Of a stretch of 64,000 nucleotides of DNA, positions 46,747 to 58,165 are shown piece after piece (position 1 is the first letter of the stretch; each line of letters begins with the position of its first letter). The position numbers were made by a program, and so were the translations under genes. Below the pieces are notes generated by a model. The model was not told where the DNA came from. It made no database searches and saw only the letters and a program-made list of their open reading frames with translations. Source of the stretch: Morococcus cerebrosus (lineage in GTDB: Bacteria; Pseudomonadota; Gammaproteobacteria; Burkholderiales; Neisseriaceae); NCBI RefSeq assembly GCF_022749515.1, contig NZ_CP094242.1:248001-312000 (forward strand), read 5' to 3'.

Positions 46747-48276
46747 ATGAATTATCCGCCGTTGACAGGCATCAGGTTGGTCTTGGTTACATTGTCGCTG
46801 AGCCTTGCCGTCTTTATGGAAGTATTGGATACGACGATTGCCAATGTTGCCGTCCCCGTTATTGCCGGTGATTTGGGTGCGGCAACGACTCAGGGAACGT
46901 GGGTGATTACATCATTTGCCGTGGCAAATGCCATTTCCGTACCGCTGACAGGGTTTCTTGCGAAGCGGGTGGGTGAAGTGCGGCTGTTTGTCGGATCGGT
47001 CATCGGCTTCGTGATTACATCTTGGCTGTGCGGTATTTCACCGAATTTGCAAACCTTGGTGTTCTTCCGTATTTTGCAGGGTTTTGTCGCAGGACCGCTG
47101 ATTCCTTTGTCCCAAAGCCTCCTGATGGCATCTTACCCGCCGGAGAAGCGGACTTTGGCATTGGCACTTTGGGCGATGACAGTCGTGGTCGCCCCTGTTT
47201 TAGGGCCGATTTTCGGTGGCTGGATTTCGGACAACTGGCATTGGGGGTGGATATTTTTCATCAATATCCCCATCGGTATTTTGTCTGCGGTAATTGCCTG
47301 GCAGCAACTGCGCGACCGTGAAACCGATACGGTTAAAACGCCTATTGATTACACGGGGCTGATTTTGATGATCGTCGGTATCGGCTCGTTGCAAATGATG
47401 TTGGACAGGGGGAAAGAGCTCGATTGGTTCGCATCGGGTGAAATTATCGTATTGGCAGTCGTTGCAACGGTATGTCTGACTTATTTCATTGTTTGGGAAT
47501 TAGGTGAAAAATATCCGATTGTCGATTTGTCTTTGTTTAAAAACCGCAACTTTACCATCGGCGTCTTGACGACTTCGCTCGGGTTTATGGTGTATATGGG
47601 CACGTTGACGCTTTTGCCGCTGGTGTTGCAGTCCAACCTCGGTTATACCGCCACATGGGCGGGATTGGCGGCTGCGCCTATCGGATTTCTGCCGATTTTC
47701 CTCTCTCCTTTGATAGGGCGGTTCGGCAATAAAATCGATATGCGCCTGTTGGTTACCGGTAGTTTTTTGATGTTTGCCTTTACTTTTCATTGGCGGACAG
47801 ATTTTTATGCGGGAATGGACATGAGCAACGTTGTCTGGCCGCAGTTTTGGCAGGGTTTGGGTGTGGCCATGTTCTTCCTGCCGCTGACTACCATTACTCT
47901 GTCGCACATGAAAGGTCCGCAAATCGCATCGGCAAGCAGTTTGTCGAATTTTCTGCGTGTCTTTATGGGTGGTGTCGGTGTGTCTGTCGTCAGTACCATG
48001 TGGGAGCGGAGGGAGGCTTTACATCATACGCAACTGACTGAACATATCACGCCGTATTCTCCGGATACCGCCGAAGCAGTCCGTCAGATGGCGGAAGCGG
48101 GTTTGAACGGAGGGCAGGCAGTCGGTCTGATAAACAGTACCATTACCCAACAGGGTTTTATCGTTGGCTCGAATGAGATATTTTTGGCGGGCAGTATCTT
48201 GTTCATTATCATGATTCCCATTATTTGGCTGGCGAAGCCGCCTTTCCATCACGACGGAGGCGGAGGAGGGCATTGA
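46747..48276 (+). CDS. farB: FarB efflux transporter, MFS DHA2 family
   Basis: The 509-residue, 14-helix exporter has LDTTIANVAVPVIAGDLG (motif D1), QGTWVITSFAVANAIS, RILQGFVAGPLIPLSQ and PVLGPIFGGWISDNWHW (motif C). It pairs with FarA as an EmrB-type pump. The ATG at 46747 has AAGGAAG 6 bases upstream. The TTG before it is not needed. The tail is His/Gly-rich (HHDGGGGGH). Confidence 0.92.
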   Translation: MNYPPLTGIRLVLVTLSLSLAVFMEVLDTTIANVAVPVIAGDLGAATTQGTWVITSFAVANAISVPLTGFLAKRVGEVRLFVGSVIGFVITSWLCGISPNLQTLVFFRILQGFVAGPLIPLSQSLLMASYPPEKRTLALALWAMTVVVAPVLGPIFGGWISDNWHWGWIFFINIPIGILSAVIAWQQLRDRETDTVKTPIDYTGLILMIVGIGSLQMMLDRGKELDWFASGEIIVLAVVATVCLTYFIVWELGEKYPIVDLSLFKNRNFTIGVLTTSLGFMVYMGTLTLLPLVLQSNLGYTATWAGLAAAPIGFLPIFLSPLIGRFGNKIDMRLLVTGSFLMFAFTFHWRTDFYAGMDMSNVVWPQFWQGLGVAMFFLPLTTITLSHMKGPQIASASSLSNFLRVFMGGVGVSVVSTMWERREALHHTQLTEHITPYSPDTAEAVRQMAEAGLNGGQAVGLINSTITQQGFIVGSNEIFLAGSILFIIMIPIIWLAKPPFHHDGGGGGH

Positions 48277-48320
48277 TGAGTGTTGCTGCGGAAGGAACTG
48301 GAATCGCTAATTCGAGGAGA

Positions 48321-48364
48321 AAAGGTCGTCTTAAAACGGTAACGACAGTTTCAGACGACCTTTT
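48321..48364 (+). terminator. DUS-type hairpin after farB
   Basis: The left arm is a degenerate DUS (AAGGTCGTCTTAAAAC) and the right arm a perfect one followed by TTTTC. Confidence 0.65.
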
Positions 48365-48487
48365 CATATGCAGAAGCTTTGGAAATCCGCTATAATTTCG
48401 CCTCATTCGTTTCGCGGTCAAAGCGTTTCGCGAAAACAACATTTGGAAGATTTATCCCGACAGGCGGTCGGTTTTTTGTCAAAATGC

Positions 48488-48517
48488 TTGAACTAACGCT
48501 GTTTTTTATGGTATAAA
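48488..48517 (+). promoter_or_regulatory. Promoter of rpmB-rpmG
   Basis: TTGAAC, an 18-base spacer and TATAAA, ending 36 bases before the rpmB ATG. Confidence 0.6.
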
Positions 48518-48553
48518 TCGCGTTTTACTATTTTAGAAGTTTGGAGACTAACC

Positions 48554-48787
48554 ATGGCACGAGTTTGCAAAGTGACCGGTAAGCGCCCGATGTCTGGCAA
48601 CAACGTATCACACGCCAACAACAAAACCAAACGTCGTTTTTTGCCTAACTTGCAATCACGTCGTTTTTGGGTTGAAAGTGAAAACCGCTGGGTTCGCCTG
48701 CGCGTTTCTAACGCTGCATTGCGTACCATCGACAAAGTAGGCATTGATGTCGTATTGGCTGATTTGCGTGCTCGCGGCGAAGCTTAA
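48554..48787 (+). CDS. rpmB: 50S ribosomal protein L28
   Basis: The 77-residue basic protein starts [20 protein letters not shown] and has [10 protein letters not shown], as is standard for L28. It is translated with rpmG, 28 bases downstream. Normal length. Confidence 0.98.
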   Translation: MARVCKVTGKRPMSGNNVSHANNKTKRRFLPNLQSRRFWVESENRWVRLRVSNAALRTIDKVGIDVVLADLRARGEA

Positions 48788-48815
48788 TTTAAACCGTTAA
48801 TTAAGGATTACTGCA

Positions 48816-48971
48816 ATGCGCGATAAAATCAAACTGGAATCCAGTGCTGGTACTGGTCATTTCTACACCACTACCAAAAACAAACGCACTATGCCCGGCA
48901 AATTGGAAATCAAAAAATTTGATCCGGTTGCCCGTAAACATGTTATTTACAAAGAAACCAAATTGAAATAA
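48816..48971 (+). CDS. rpmG: 50S ribosomal protein L33
   Basis: The 51-residue protein reads [20 protein letters not shown], then [20 protein letters not shown] and ends KETKLK. It has no zinc-binding CxxC pairs, so it is the zinc-free form. TTAAGGATT precedes the ATG. It is cotranscribed with rpmB. Confidence 0.97.
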   Translation: MRDKIKLESSAGTGHFYTTTKNKRTMPGKLEIKKFDPVARKHVIYKETKLK

Positions 48972-48989
48972 TCCGGTTTCTGGAAAATG

Positions 48990-49022
48990 GAAAAGCCTCT
49001 GTCGGACAGGGGCTTTTTTATT
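48990..49022 (+). terminator. Terminator of rpmB-rpmG
   Basis: AAAAGCCTCTGTC pairs with GACAGGGGCTTTTTT. Confidence 0.85.
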
Positions 49023-49071
49023 TGGAACCTTATATGTTCAAAGTTGCTGTGGAAAATATATAAAAGGTCGT

Positions 49072-49098
49072 CTGAAAAGCATTTCAGACGACCTTTTG
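49072..49098. terminator. DUS hairpin after ubiM
   Basis: AAAAGGTCGTCTGAAAAG is followed by ATTTCAGACGACCTTTT. It lies just past the ubiM stop on the minus strand. Confidence 0.75.
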
Positions 49099-49113
49099 AT
49101 GTGTTTAAACGGA

Positions 49114-50298
49114 TTAGCCGGTCAGTTGTTTGGTAATCAGTTTTTTCAGCGGCGGGAAGTTGTTGCTGGCGCGCAATACCAAGCCGCGCAGGATTTTGGC
49201 AGGCGCGGTTTCATTGGTAAAGAGTTTGAGCAGCATATTGGTGCCGTGGTAAATCGGCTGGGCATGGAGCATATGCTTGGTGCTGTATTTTTCCAGCAGG
49301 CTGGTGGCGCCGATGTCTTGACCGCGTTGTTCTGCTTCGAGAACCAGTTTTGCCAAGAGGTCCGCGCTGGATAGACCTAAGTTGAAACCGTGTGCGGTAA
49401 CAGGGTGCATACCTACGGCGGCGTCGCCGATTAAGGCGCTGCGTTTGCCATAGAAGCGTTGGGCAATCATGCCGACCAAGGGGTAGTTGTGAATGGTGCT
49501 GACCAATTCCATGTCGCCCAAACGGCCTTTGAGTTGCTCTTTGACGCTGGCTGCCAATTCTTCGGGAGACATTTTTTTGATGGTGTCTGCCTTGTCGCTA
49601 TCGACGGTAATGACTGTGTTGGTCAGATGTTCTTCCAAGGGCAGCAGGGCGATGGTGCGGCCGTAGTGGAAGCATTCGTAAGCGGTATGCTGGTTGGACA
49701 GGGTATGCTTCATGCGGCAGACAAACATGGTGCGACTGTAATCGTGCATATCGGAGGAAATGCCCAGTTGTCGGCGGGTTTGGGAAAAGCGACTGTCTGC
49801 TGCCAAGAGTAGGCGGCCGCTCAAAACTTCGCCGTTTTCCAAGATGACTTGGGCTTCATCTTCGGAAGTTTTGACTTCTTTGACGCCCGTACCGGTCAGA
49901 ATGGTAACGTTTTCCAGTTTGGATACGACTTCATAAGCGGCTTTGCGGATATTGTGGTTTGAAATCAGATAACCTAAGCAGTCGGCAGGTTCACCGCGCG
50001 CTTGGGTCGGTTGCGGGAAGTGGAGTTGGTAATCGGACTGCCCGTTCAAGACTTTTGCATCGCGTAAGGGGTAAATATCGTCTTTCGGAATCAAATCCCA
50101 CATGCCCAAGCGTTGCATAATTTCGCGGGACAGGTGGGTTAGCGCGATTTCCCTGCCGTCGTAAGGCGGATTTTGCAAAACCTCCAGGGGGCTTTTTTCA
50201 ATCAGGGTAACTTTTAAACCGCTTCCGGCCAGTTCGGCTGCAAAGCTGAGTCCTGCCGGTCCCGCACCTACGACGAGAATATCGCTGTGTAAGCTCAT
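49114..50298 (-). CDS. ubiM: FAD-dependent ubiquinone hydroxylase UbiM
   Basis: The 394-residue flavin monooxygenase has the FAD site ILVVGAGPAGLSFAAELA (residues 7-24), a central DG-type region (LLAADSRFSQTR) and ALIGDAAVGMHPVTAHGFNLGL. Family knowledge: UbiM in Neisseria hydroxylates several ring positions in ubiquinone synthesis, replacing UbiH/F/I. The start at 50298 has AAGGATG upstream. ispB, which makes the ubiquinone side chain, lies two genes away on the same strand. Confidence 0.87.
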   Translation of the reverse strand: MSLHSDILVVGAGPAGLSFAAELAGSGLKVTLIEKSPLEVLQNPPYDGREIALTHLSREIMQRLGMWDLIPKDDIYPLRDAKVLNGQSDYQLHFPQPTQARGEPADCLGYLISNHNIRKAAYEVVSKLENVTILTGTGVKEVKTSEDEAQVILENGEVLSGRLLLAADSRFSQTRRQLGISSDMHDYSRTMFVCRMKHTLSNQHTAYECFHYGRTIALLPLEEHLTNTVITVDSDKADTIKKMSPEELAASVKEQLKGRLGDMELVSTIHNYPLVGMIAQRFYGKRSALIGDAAVGMHPVTAHGFNLGLSSADLLAKLVLEAEQRGQDIGATSLLEKYSTKHMLHAQPIYHGTNMLLKLFTNETAPAKILRGLVLRASNNFPPLKKLITKQLTG

Positions 50299-50516
50299 AA
50301 GGCATCCTTTTTATTTAATGGAATGGAGGTTTCAGGGGATCTTGGAGTAAGGTCGTCTGAAAAAAAGAACTGGGTGTGATTATAGCAAAATAGATGGAGA
50401 AAAAAGAAGGATGTAAATGACTAGAGGAAATTTTACTTTGGCCTTAATGTAAATCAAGAATTGGGTAATGCCGGATTGCAGATGGTGGGTATTCAATACG
50501 ACATGTTTTGCAGTGA

Positions 50517-50591
50517 TGGCCTCGCCAACAGGAATCGAACCTGTATTTTACGCTTAGGAGGCATACGTTCTATCCGTTGAACTATGGCGAG
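50517..50591 (-). tRNA. tRNA-Arg (CCT)
   Basis: The 75-base minus-strand cloverleaf has acceptor CTCGCCA/TGGCGAG, anticodon loop CTCCTAA (anticodon CCT), T-loop GGTTCGATTCC and an encoded CCA. Confidence 0.95.
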
Positions 50592-50595
50592 CGTG

Positions 50596-51042
50596 TTAAA
50601 CTTTTCCTGCAATAAACGATAATAATCCCGCGGCAATCAGCGGGCCGACCGGAATGCCGCCCATAAACGCCACACCGATAACCGTACCAATCAAAAGACC
50701 TGTTACCAAAACAGGTTGTTCGCTCATCAGCGGTACGCCGCGTCCTGCCAGCCAGGCGACAAGGATGCCGATTAATACGGCGGCAATCATTTTAAAATTG
50801 ACAAACTCCGACAGCGGCGGAATTTGAACCTTCCCTGAAACTAGCGGACTTAAAACCCCGATTGTCAGCAAAATAATCCCAAAATGCAAGCCGTGTTTTT
50901 CCATGAAAGGAATATATTGCGACAAAGCAGTCTGTTGCATTAAAAGCAAAATTGCTGCAGAAATCGTAATGGAGTTGTTGTTACTGACGACACCGAGAAA
51001 AATCAGTGTCACCAAAAACATCGGGACGAAATTGAAATTCAT
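50596..51042 (-). CDS. DUF441 family membrane protein
   Basis: The 148-residue protein has four membrane helices, beginning [22 protein letters not shown] and ending [18 protein letters not shown]. It matches the YeaL/DUF441 family of unknown function. It begins 5 bases after ispB (same strand) and ends 4 bases before tRNA-Arg, so one transcript is likely. Confidence 0.85.
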   Translation of the reverse strand: MNFNFVPMFLVTLIFLGVVSNNNSITISAAILLLMQQTALSQYIPFMEKHGLHFGIILLTIGVLSPLVSGKVQIPPLSEFVNFKMIAAVLIGILVAWLAGRGVPLMSEQPVLVTGLLIGTVIGVAFMGGIPVGPLIAAGLLSFIAGKV

Positions 51043-51047
51043 CGGAT

Positions 51048-52022
51048 TTAAGAAACCCGTGCCAATGATTCCTCAGCCAACTGAATCATCGCCTGCTTGA
51101 CTTCGCTGTCGGGCAATACTGCCAAAGAAGCCACGGCTTGCTCAACGGCTTTTTGTGCTTCGGAAATCGAATAAGTCAGCGCATCGGAATGGACAACATA
51201 ATCATGGATTTTTTGGAAACTGCTACGGTCCGCATTTTCCAAAGCATGGCGCACATCGTCCGCCACTTGTTTCGAACCGTTGCGCATCAGATAAATCAGC
51301 GGCAGAGTCGGTTTGCCTTCTGCCAAATCGTCGCCGACGTTTTTACCGATTTCTTCGGTTTCGCCCGAATAATCCAAAACATCATCAATAATTTGGAACG
51401 CTGTACCGACATACATGCCGTAGTCTTTCAACGCCTGCTCATGCTCGGGGGCGGCATTGCCCAAAATCGCGCCAACCTGCGCGGCCGCTTCAAACAATTT
51501 GGCCGTTTTATATTGAATCACTTGAACATATTGCGCTTCAGTAATATCGGTATTGCCGATGTTCATCAGCTGCATGACCTCGCCTTCAGCAATAATATTG
51601 GTTGCATCCGCCATGACTTCCAAAATGCGCATACTGCCGGAATCAACCATCAATTGGAAAGCGCGCGTATATAAAAAGTCGCCGACCAACACCGCCGCCG
51701 CGTTGCCGAACAGATTATTCGCCGTTTCGCGTCCGCGGCGCAAATCGCTTTCATCGACAACATCGTCATGCAATAAGGTCGAAGTGTGGATAAATTCCAC
51801 CATTGCCGCCAAAGCATACAGCTTATCTCCATCATAGCCGACCGACTTACCTGCCAAAATCGTCATAATCGGACGCAGACGCTTACCGCCGGCACTAATA
51901 ATATAAGTACCGATTTGCGAAATCAGCGCAACATCAGACTGAACCGCTTGGTTGATCACCTCATTGACTCGTGAAAGGTCTTCAGGCAGATGGCGTTGGA
52001 AATAAGGCAGGTTTTCGAGCAT
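51048..52022 (-). CDS. ispB: Octaprenyl diphosphate synthase
   Basis: The 324-residue trans-polyprenyl synthase has the two Asp-rich Mg sites [12 protein letters not shown] (first DDxxD type) and DDVLDYSG (second), plus GGKRLRP near residue 50. It builds the C40 side chain of ubiquinone-8. It is divergent from rplU, with the rplU promoter about 180 bases upstream. A DUS lies in that gap (about 52164). Confidence 0.93.
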   Translation of the reverse strand: MLENLPYFQRHLPEDLSRVNEVINQAVQSDVALISQIGTYIISAGGKRLRPIMTILAGKSVGYDGDKLYALAAMVEFIHTSTLLHDDVVDESDLRRGRETANNLFGNAAAVLVGDFLYTRAFQLMVDSGSMRILEVMADATNIIAEGEVMQLMNIGNTDITEAQYVQVIQYKTAKLFEAAAQVGAILGNAAPEHEQALKDYGMYVGTAFQIIDDVLDYSGETEEIGKNVGDDLAEGKPTLPLIYLMRNGSKQVADDVRHALENADRSSFQKIHDYVVHSDALTYSISEAQKAVEQAVASLAVLPDSEVKQAMIQLAEESLARVS

Positions 52023-52198
52023 AACACATTCTCAGTCGGCAAAATGAAGCAGGCTTGCCGTATAAATAAATGGGTTGGGTATAAGGCGGAAATAATATTG
52101 CCGCATAAAAAATATCGGCAATCCAACGCGCGATTATAGCAGCAAAGCCCGTTTGACACATCTTTCAGACGACCCTGACCCCACAAACGAAATAAACT

Positions 52199-52227
52199 TT
52201 GACAAAACAGGCAAATAGCAATAGAAT
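52199..52227 (+). promoter_or_regulatory. Promoter of rplU-rpmA
   Basis: TTGACA, 17 bases and TAGAAT, with a perfect -35 and a near-consensus -10. It ends 57 bases before the rplU start. Confidence 0.8.
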
Positions 52228-52284
52228 GCCACGTTTCGCACAATGGTGTGCGGGATATTAACCATAATTCTCATGGAGTTGAGT

Positions 52285-52593
52285 ATGTACGCGGTCGTAA
52301 AAACCGGCGGCAAACAATATAAAGTTGCCGTTGGCGAAAAATTGAAAGTAGAACAGATACCAGCCGAACTCGACAGCCAAATCGAACTGACCGAAGTTTT
52401 GATGATTGCTGACGGCGAATCTGTAAAAGTTGGCGCTCCTTTTATCGAAGGCGCAAAAGTAACAGCTAAAGTAGTAGCCCATGGTCGCAGCGAGAAAGTA
52501 CGCATTTTCAAAATGCGCCGCCGTAAACACTACCAAAAACGCCAAGGCCATCGCCAAAATTTCACCCAAATCGAAATCGTGGCAATCGCCTAA
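52285..52593 (+). CDS. rplU: 50S ribosomal protein L21
   Basis: The 102-residue protein starts [19 protein letters not shown] and contains [14 protein letters not shown]. The start at 52285 is fixed by family length and GGAGTTGAGT upstream. The frame open from 52243 is not part of the protein. It is followed by rpmA after 25 bases. Confidence 0.97.
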   Translation: MYAVVKTGGKQYKVAVGEKLKVEQIPAELDSQIELTEVLMIADGESVKVGAPFIEGAKVTAKVVAHGRSEKVRIFKMRRRKHYQKRQGHRQNFTQIEIVAIA

Positions 52594-52618
52594 TTTTTGA
52601 AACTTAGGAGTATTACAA

Positions 52619-52891
52619 ATGGCAAGTAAAAAAGCAGGCGGTAGCACCCGCAACGGTCGCGATTCAGAAGCCAAACGCTTGGGCGTAAAAGCCTACGGCA
52701 ACGAGCTGATTCCGGCAGGTTCCATCATCGTCCGCCAACGCGGTACCAAATTCCACGCCGGCGACAACGTAGGCATGGGCAAAGACCATACTTTGTTCGC
52801 CAAAGTTGACGGTTATGTTGAATTCAAAACCAAAGGCGCGCTGAACCGTAAAACGGTCAGCATCCGTCCTTACACCGGTTCTGAAGAATAA
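52619..52891 (+). CDS. rpmA: 50S ribosomal protein L27
   Basis: The 90-residue protein starts [20 protein letters not shown] and has [17 protein letters not shown]. It has the standard N-terminus without the cleaved extension of some Firmicutes. TTAGGAG precedes it. Confidence 0.98.
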   Translation: MASKKAGGSTRNGRDSEAKRLGVKAYGNELIPAGSIIVRQRGTKFHAGDNVGMGKDHTLFAKVDGYVEFKTKGALNRKTVSIRPYTGSEE

Positions 52892-52914
52892 TCCGAGTTT
52901 ATCGTGATATTGAG

Positions 52915-52948
52915 AAAGCCGTATTTCTTAGGGAATACGGCTTTTTTG
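52915..52948 (+). terminator. Terminator of rplU-rpmA
   Basis: AAAGCCGTATTTC pairs with GGAATACGGCTTTTTT. The remaining gap to IS copy 3 (52949-53233) shows no gene or clear repeat. Confidence 0.88.
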
Positions 52949-53233
52949 TTTGTGTCAGGTTGAGTGGTTTTACAGGTCGGCATTAGCCGGGCCATTTGTT
53001 TTTTGATACGACATCTGTCATAAGTCGTCATTCAGTCTCTTTCTGCATGAGGACAAATTGTGGCGAGAATTTGCTTTTGAATTCCGGAAACCTTTTTCAA
53101 ATACCTGTTTCTTGGAATTTTGATGAATTCCTGCCTGTCTGAGAATAGCTGCGGAGGATAGGTGCTCCGTCAAAAATGAAGCAGATCGGTTTATATACCC
53201 AAAATTTCAGGTTTCCAATAAAACCAAAAGGTC

Positions 53234-54313
53234 GGCGGATTCGCATTTGAAGTGCAACTTTCCATAACAGAAAAAGGCCAGTATGCGGTAGCATACGGCC
53301 TTTCCTGCAAGAAAGATTGCCATGAGCTACACACAATTGACCCAAGACGAACGATACCATATCCAATACCTGTCCCGCCACTGCACCATCGCCGAAATCG
53401 CCAAACAGCTCAACCGCCACAAAAGCACCATCAGCCGAGAAATCAAGCGGCACTGCATCCAAGGACAGCAATACAGCGCCGAAAAAGCACAGAAGCAAAG
53501 CCGGCTGACCAAACAGCACCGGCGAAAACCCTATAAGCTCGATTCGCAGCTGGTTCAACACATCGACACCCTTATCCGCCGCAAACTCAGTCCCGAACAA
53601 GTATGTGCCTACCTGCATAAACACCACGGGATCACACTCCATCACAGCACCGTTTACCGCTACCTTCGCCAAGACAAAAGCAACGGCGGCACTTTGTGGC
53701 AACATCTCAGAATATGCAGCAAACCCTACCGCAAACGCTACGGCAGCACATGGACCAGAGGCAAAGTGCCCAACCGCGTCGGCATAGAGAACCGACCTGC
53801 TATCGTCGACCAGAAAACCCGCATCGGCGATTGGGAGGCCGACACCATCGTCGGCAAAAATCAGAAAAGCGCGTTATTGACCTTGGTCGAACGCGTTACC
53901 CGCTACACCATCATCTGCAAATTAAAGAACTTAAAAGCCGAAGACACTGCCCGGGCGGCCATTAGGGTATTAAAGGCATATAAAGCCAGAGTCCACACCA
54001 TCACCATGGATAACGGCAAAGAGTTCTACCAACACACCAAAATAGCCAAAGCATTGAAGGCGAAAACCTATTTTTGCCGCCCTTACCATTCTTGGGAGAA
54101 AGGGCTGAATGAGAACACCAATGGACTCATCCGGCAATATTTCCCCAAACAAACCGATTTCCGAAACATCAGCGATCGGGAGATACGCAGGGTTCAAGAT
54201 GAGTTGAACCACCGGCCGAGAAAAACACTTGGCTACGAAACGCCAAGTGTTTTATTCTTAAATCTGTTCCAACCACTGGTACCCTAGTGTTGCACTTGAA
54301 ATCCGAATCCAAG
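53234..54313 (+). mobile_element. IS1655-like insertion sequence (IS30 family), copy 3, inside a DUS
   Basis: It is exactly 1080 bp, flanked by GTC on both sides (53231-53233 and 54314-54316). Joined flanks give AAAAGGTCGTCTGAAAAC, a perfect DUS, so the site is again AGGTC|GTCTGAA. The element's right end (..CCAAG) plus the duplicated GTC and GTCTGAA rebuild a full AGGTCGTCTGAA at 54312-54323. Confidence 0.95.
53322..54287 (+). CDS. IS30-family transposase, copy 3
   Basis: The intact 321-residue transposase is nearly identical to copy 1 (small changes such as KVPNRVG for KVPDRVG and ERVTRYT for ERTTRYT). Same HTH and DDE motifs. Confidence 0.95.
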   Translation: MSYTQLTQDERYHIQYLSRHCTIAEIAKQLNRHKSTISREIKRHCIQGQQYSAEKAQKQSRLTKQHRRKPYKLDSQLVQHIDTLIRRKLSPEQVCAYLHKHHGITLHHSTVYRYLRQDKSNGGTLWQHLRICSKPYRKRYGSTWTRGKVPNRVGIENRPAIVDQKTRIGDWEADTIVGKNQKSALLTLVERVTRYTIICKLKNLKAEDTARAAIRVLKAYKARVHTITMDNGKEFYQHTKIAKALKAKTYFCRPYHSWEKGLNENTNGLIRQYFPKQTDFRNISDREIRRVQDELNHRPRKTLGYETPSVLFLNLFQPLVP

Positions 54314-54342
54314 GTCGTCTGAAAACTTTTCAGACGACCTTT
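54311..54342. terminator. DUS hairpin at the thiC 3' end, next to IS copy 3
   Basis: AAGGTCGTCTGAAAAC (rebuilt by the IS insertion) pairs with the opposite DUS ending GACCTTTTT. It ends just past the thiC stop (54346). Confidence 0.75.
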
Positions 54343-54345
54343 TTA

Positions 54346-56436
<2,091 letters not shown>

Positions 56437-56560
56437 ACAAGGAAGGATTATAAACCACGATTGGGGTTTATTGGAAATCTTAACAGGGCTGACATCGGTA
56501 TTTTAAGGAATGAATGGCTTGAATATCGAGGGGATAGCTATATTGCATTTCCATAAATCG

Positions 56561-56604
56561 AAACTTCGTCTGAAAAGCAGGACAACTTTTTCAGACGACG
56601 TTTG
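56561..56604. terminator. Imperfect DUS hairpin after cytochrome c peroxidase gene
   Basis: AAACTTCGTCTGAAAAG pairs with CTTTTTCAGACGACGTTT. Both arms are degenerate DUS. Confidence 0.55.
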
Positions 56605-56652
56605 GTATGCACAAATTTAGGATAACGGGTTCCGTTACCCTAAATCTACGGC

Positions 56653-57837
56653 TTATTTATTGTTCGGATGGGATTCCATTGGTGCTGATAAAGGCAGTTC
56701 GGGCATGGTGCGGGCGGAGTCGGAAACATTGCCGGACAGGGTTTTCAGGAAGGCAACGATGTTGTCGGTGTCTTCTTTAGATAAGTCTTTGCCCAGTTGC
56801 GCTTTACCCATGATGGTAACGGCTTTGTCCAATTCCCAAACGCTGCCGTTGTGGAAATATGGATAAGTTTTTGCGACGTTACGCAAGCCTGGGACGCGGA
56901 AGAAGAATTCGTCTTCGGCTTTTTTGGTTACGTCGGCACGGCCTTTGTCGTGTTTCGGATCTTCGATGAATTTCCAGTACGGGCCTTCAACCAAACCGAA
57001 TTTTTGGAAGGTTGCGCCGCCAAGGTTGACGCCGCTGTGGCAGGCGATACAGCCGTTGTCCATAAAGGCGCGCACGCCTTTGCGCTCTTGTTCGTTCAGG
57101 GCGTTGACATTGCCTTTGAGGTAGTCGTCCCATTTGGTCGGCGTCAACAGGGTGCGTTCGAATGCGCCCAGTGCGGTGGTGATATTTTTGAAGGAAACTG
57201 CGCCGTCTTCGGGGAAGGCGGTTTTAAACAGTTCTTGATATTCGGGGATTTTGGCAATTTTGGCAGCGGCTGCTTCTTGCGAGTCGTTTGCCATTTCCAC
57301 AGGGTTCACCAACGGTCCACCGGCTTGTTCTTCAACGTCAGCCGCGCGTCCGTCCCAGAACTGCATACCGAGCAGGGCGGCGTTTAAAGCGGTCGGGGAG
57401 TTGCGTCCGCCGAACTGTCCTTTATGGCCTTGGCTGGTCGGCAGGTTGTCCACGCCTGCGGTGGCAAGGTTGTGGCAGGAGTTGCAGCTTACGGTGTTGC
57501 CTTTGGAGAGGCGCGGCTCATACCATAATTGATGGCCGAGTTTGACCTGTTCTTCGGTAAACGGGCGCAGTTTCTGCATTTCTTCGGCACTCGGCAGCGG
57601 TTTGAAGATGCCTTGCGCGCGTTTGAGCAGCTCTTGGTCTTCAGGAGAGGCATTGCTATCAACGGCTGCTTGGGACGCTGCTGAGGCAGTTGAAGCAGCG
57701 TCAGGGGTCGTCTGAACGGCAGAGGCCTCGGTCGGTGCGGAAGCAGGTTTTTGTTCCTTGCTTTCCTGTCCGCCACAGGCGGCTAATGCGGATAAAACAG
57801 CAAGCGACAGGAGCAGTCGGGTGTTGCGGTGGTTCAT
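56653..57837 (-). CDS. ccp: Di-haem cytochrome c peroxidase, lipoprotein
   Basis: The 394-residue protein has a signal with lipobox (LSALAACGG, Cys near residue 21), an Ala/Ser/Thr-rich linker, and two haem c sites CNSCH and CIACH of the bacterial CcpA/MauG family. It reduces hydrogen peroxide in the periplasm, probably anchored to the outer membrane by its lipid. The start at 57837 (MNHRNTR) has AAGGAAC upstream. The longer frame is not supported. Confidence 0.92.
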   Translation of the reverse strand: MNHRNTRLLLSLAVLSALAACGGQESKEQKPASAPTEASAVQTTPDAASTASAASQAAVDSNASPEDQELLKRAQGIFKPLPSAEEMQKLRPFTEEQVKLGHQLWYEPRLSKGNTVSCNSCHNLATAGVDNLPTSQGHKGQFGGRNSPTALNAALLGMQFWDGRAADVEEQAGGPLVNPVEMANDSQEAAAAKIAKIPEYQELFKTAFPEDGAVSFKNITTALGAFERTLLTPTKWDDYLKGNVNALNEQERKGVRAFMDNGCIACHSGVNLGGATFQKFGLVEGPYWKFIEDPKHDKGRADVTKKAEDEFFFRVPGLRNVAKTYPYFHNGSVWELDKAVTIMGKAQLGKDLSKEDTDNIVAFLKTLSGNVSDSARTMPELPLSAPMESHPNNK

Positions 57838-58165
57838 GGCGTGTTCCTTTTTGTAGTGGATATTATTATGAGTAAGCACCGTTTCCGTTGATTGCCGTGA
57901 TGAATGGCGGGCGAAAATAGGGAATGGCATTCCGCTTTGTTTGCGCCCGTTTGATATGTCCGGCTTTTTTTGTCCGCGAAGTATAAACAGCGGGCGTGGT
58001 TTGCCCTTTGCGGTAAATCAATATTGGATTTTCAATAGAGATAAGCAATATATGCGATAGCTTCTGTATTTTCATGCGGTTTTCATGTTGAATAGACCTC
58101 TATCGCTTGCACTGCCAAGCCGATTGGTTTAAATTAAACGACAATTTACCGTTGGAAGACACACA
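57838..58165. other. Divergent promoter region of ccp and gpsA
   Basis: 328 bases without a gene or repeat that I can recognise. In gonococci ccp is FNR-controlled, but I see no clear TTGAT-N4-ATCAA box. Confidence 0.5.

Noticed and set aside
57880..57905. FNR-box-like sequence TTGATTGCCGTGAT upstream of ccp
   Set aside because: Only one half matches TTGAT-N4-ATCAA. The second half is not the complement at the right spacing.
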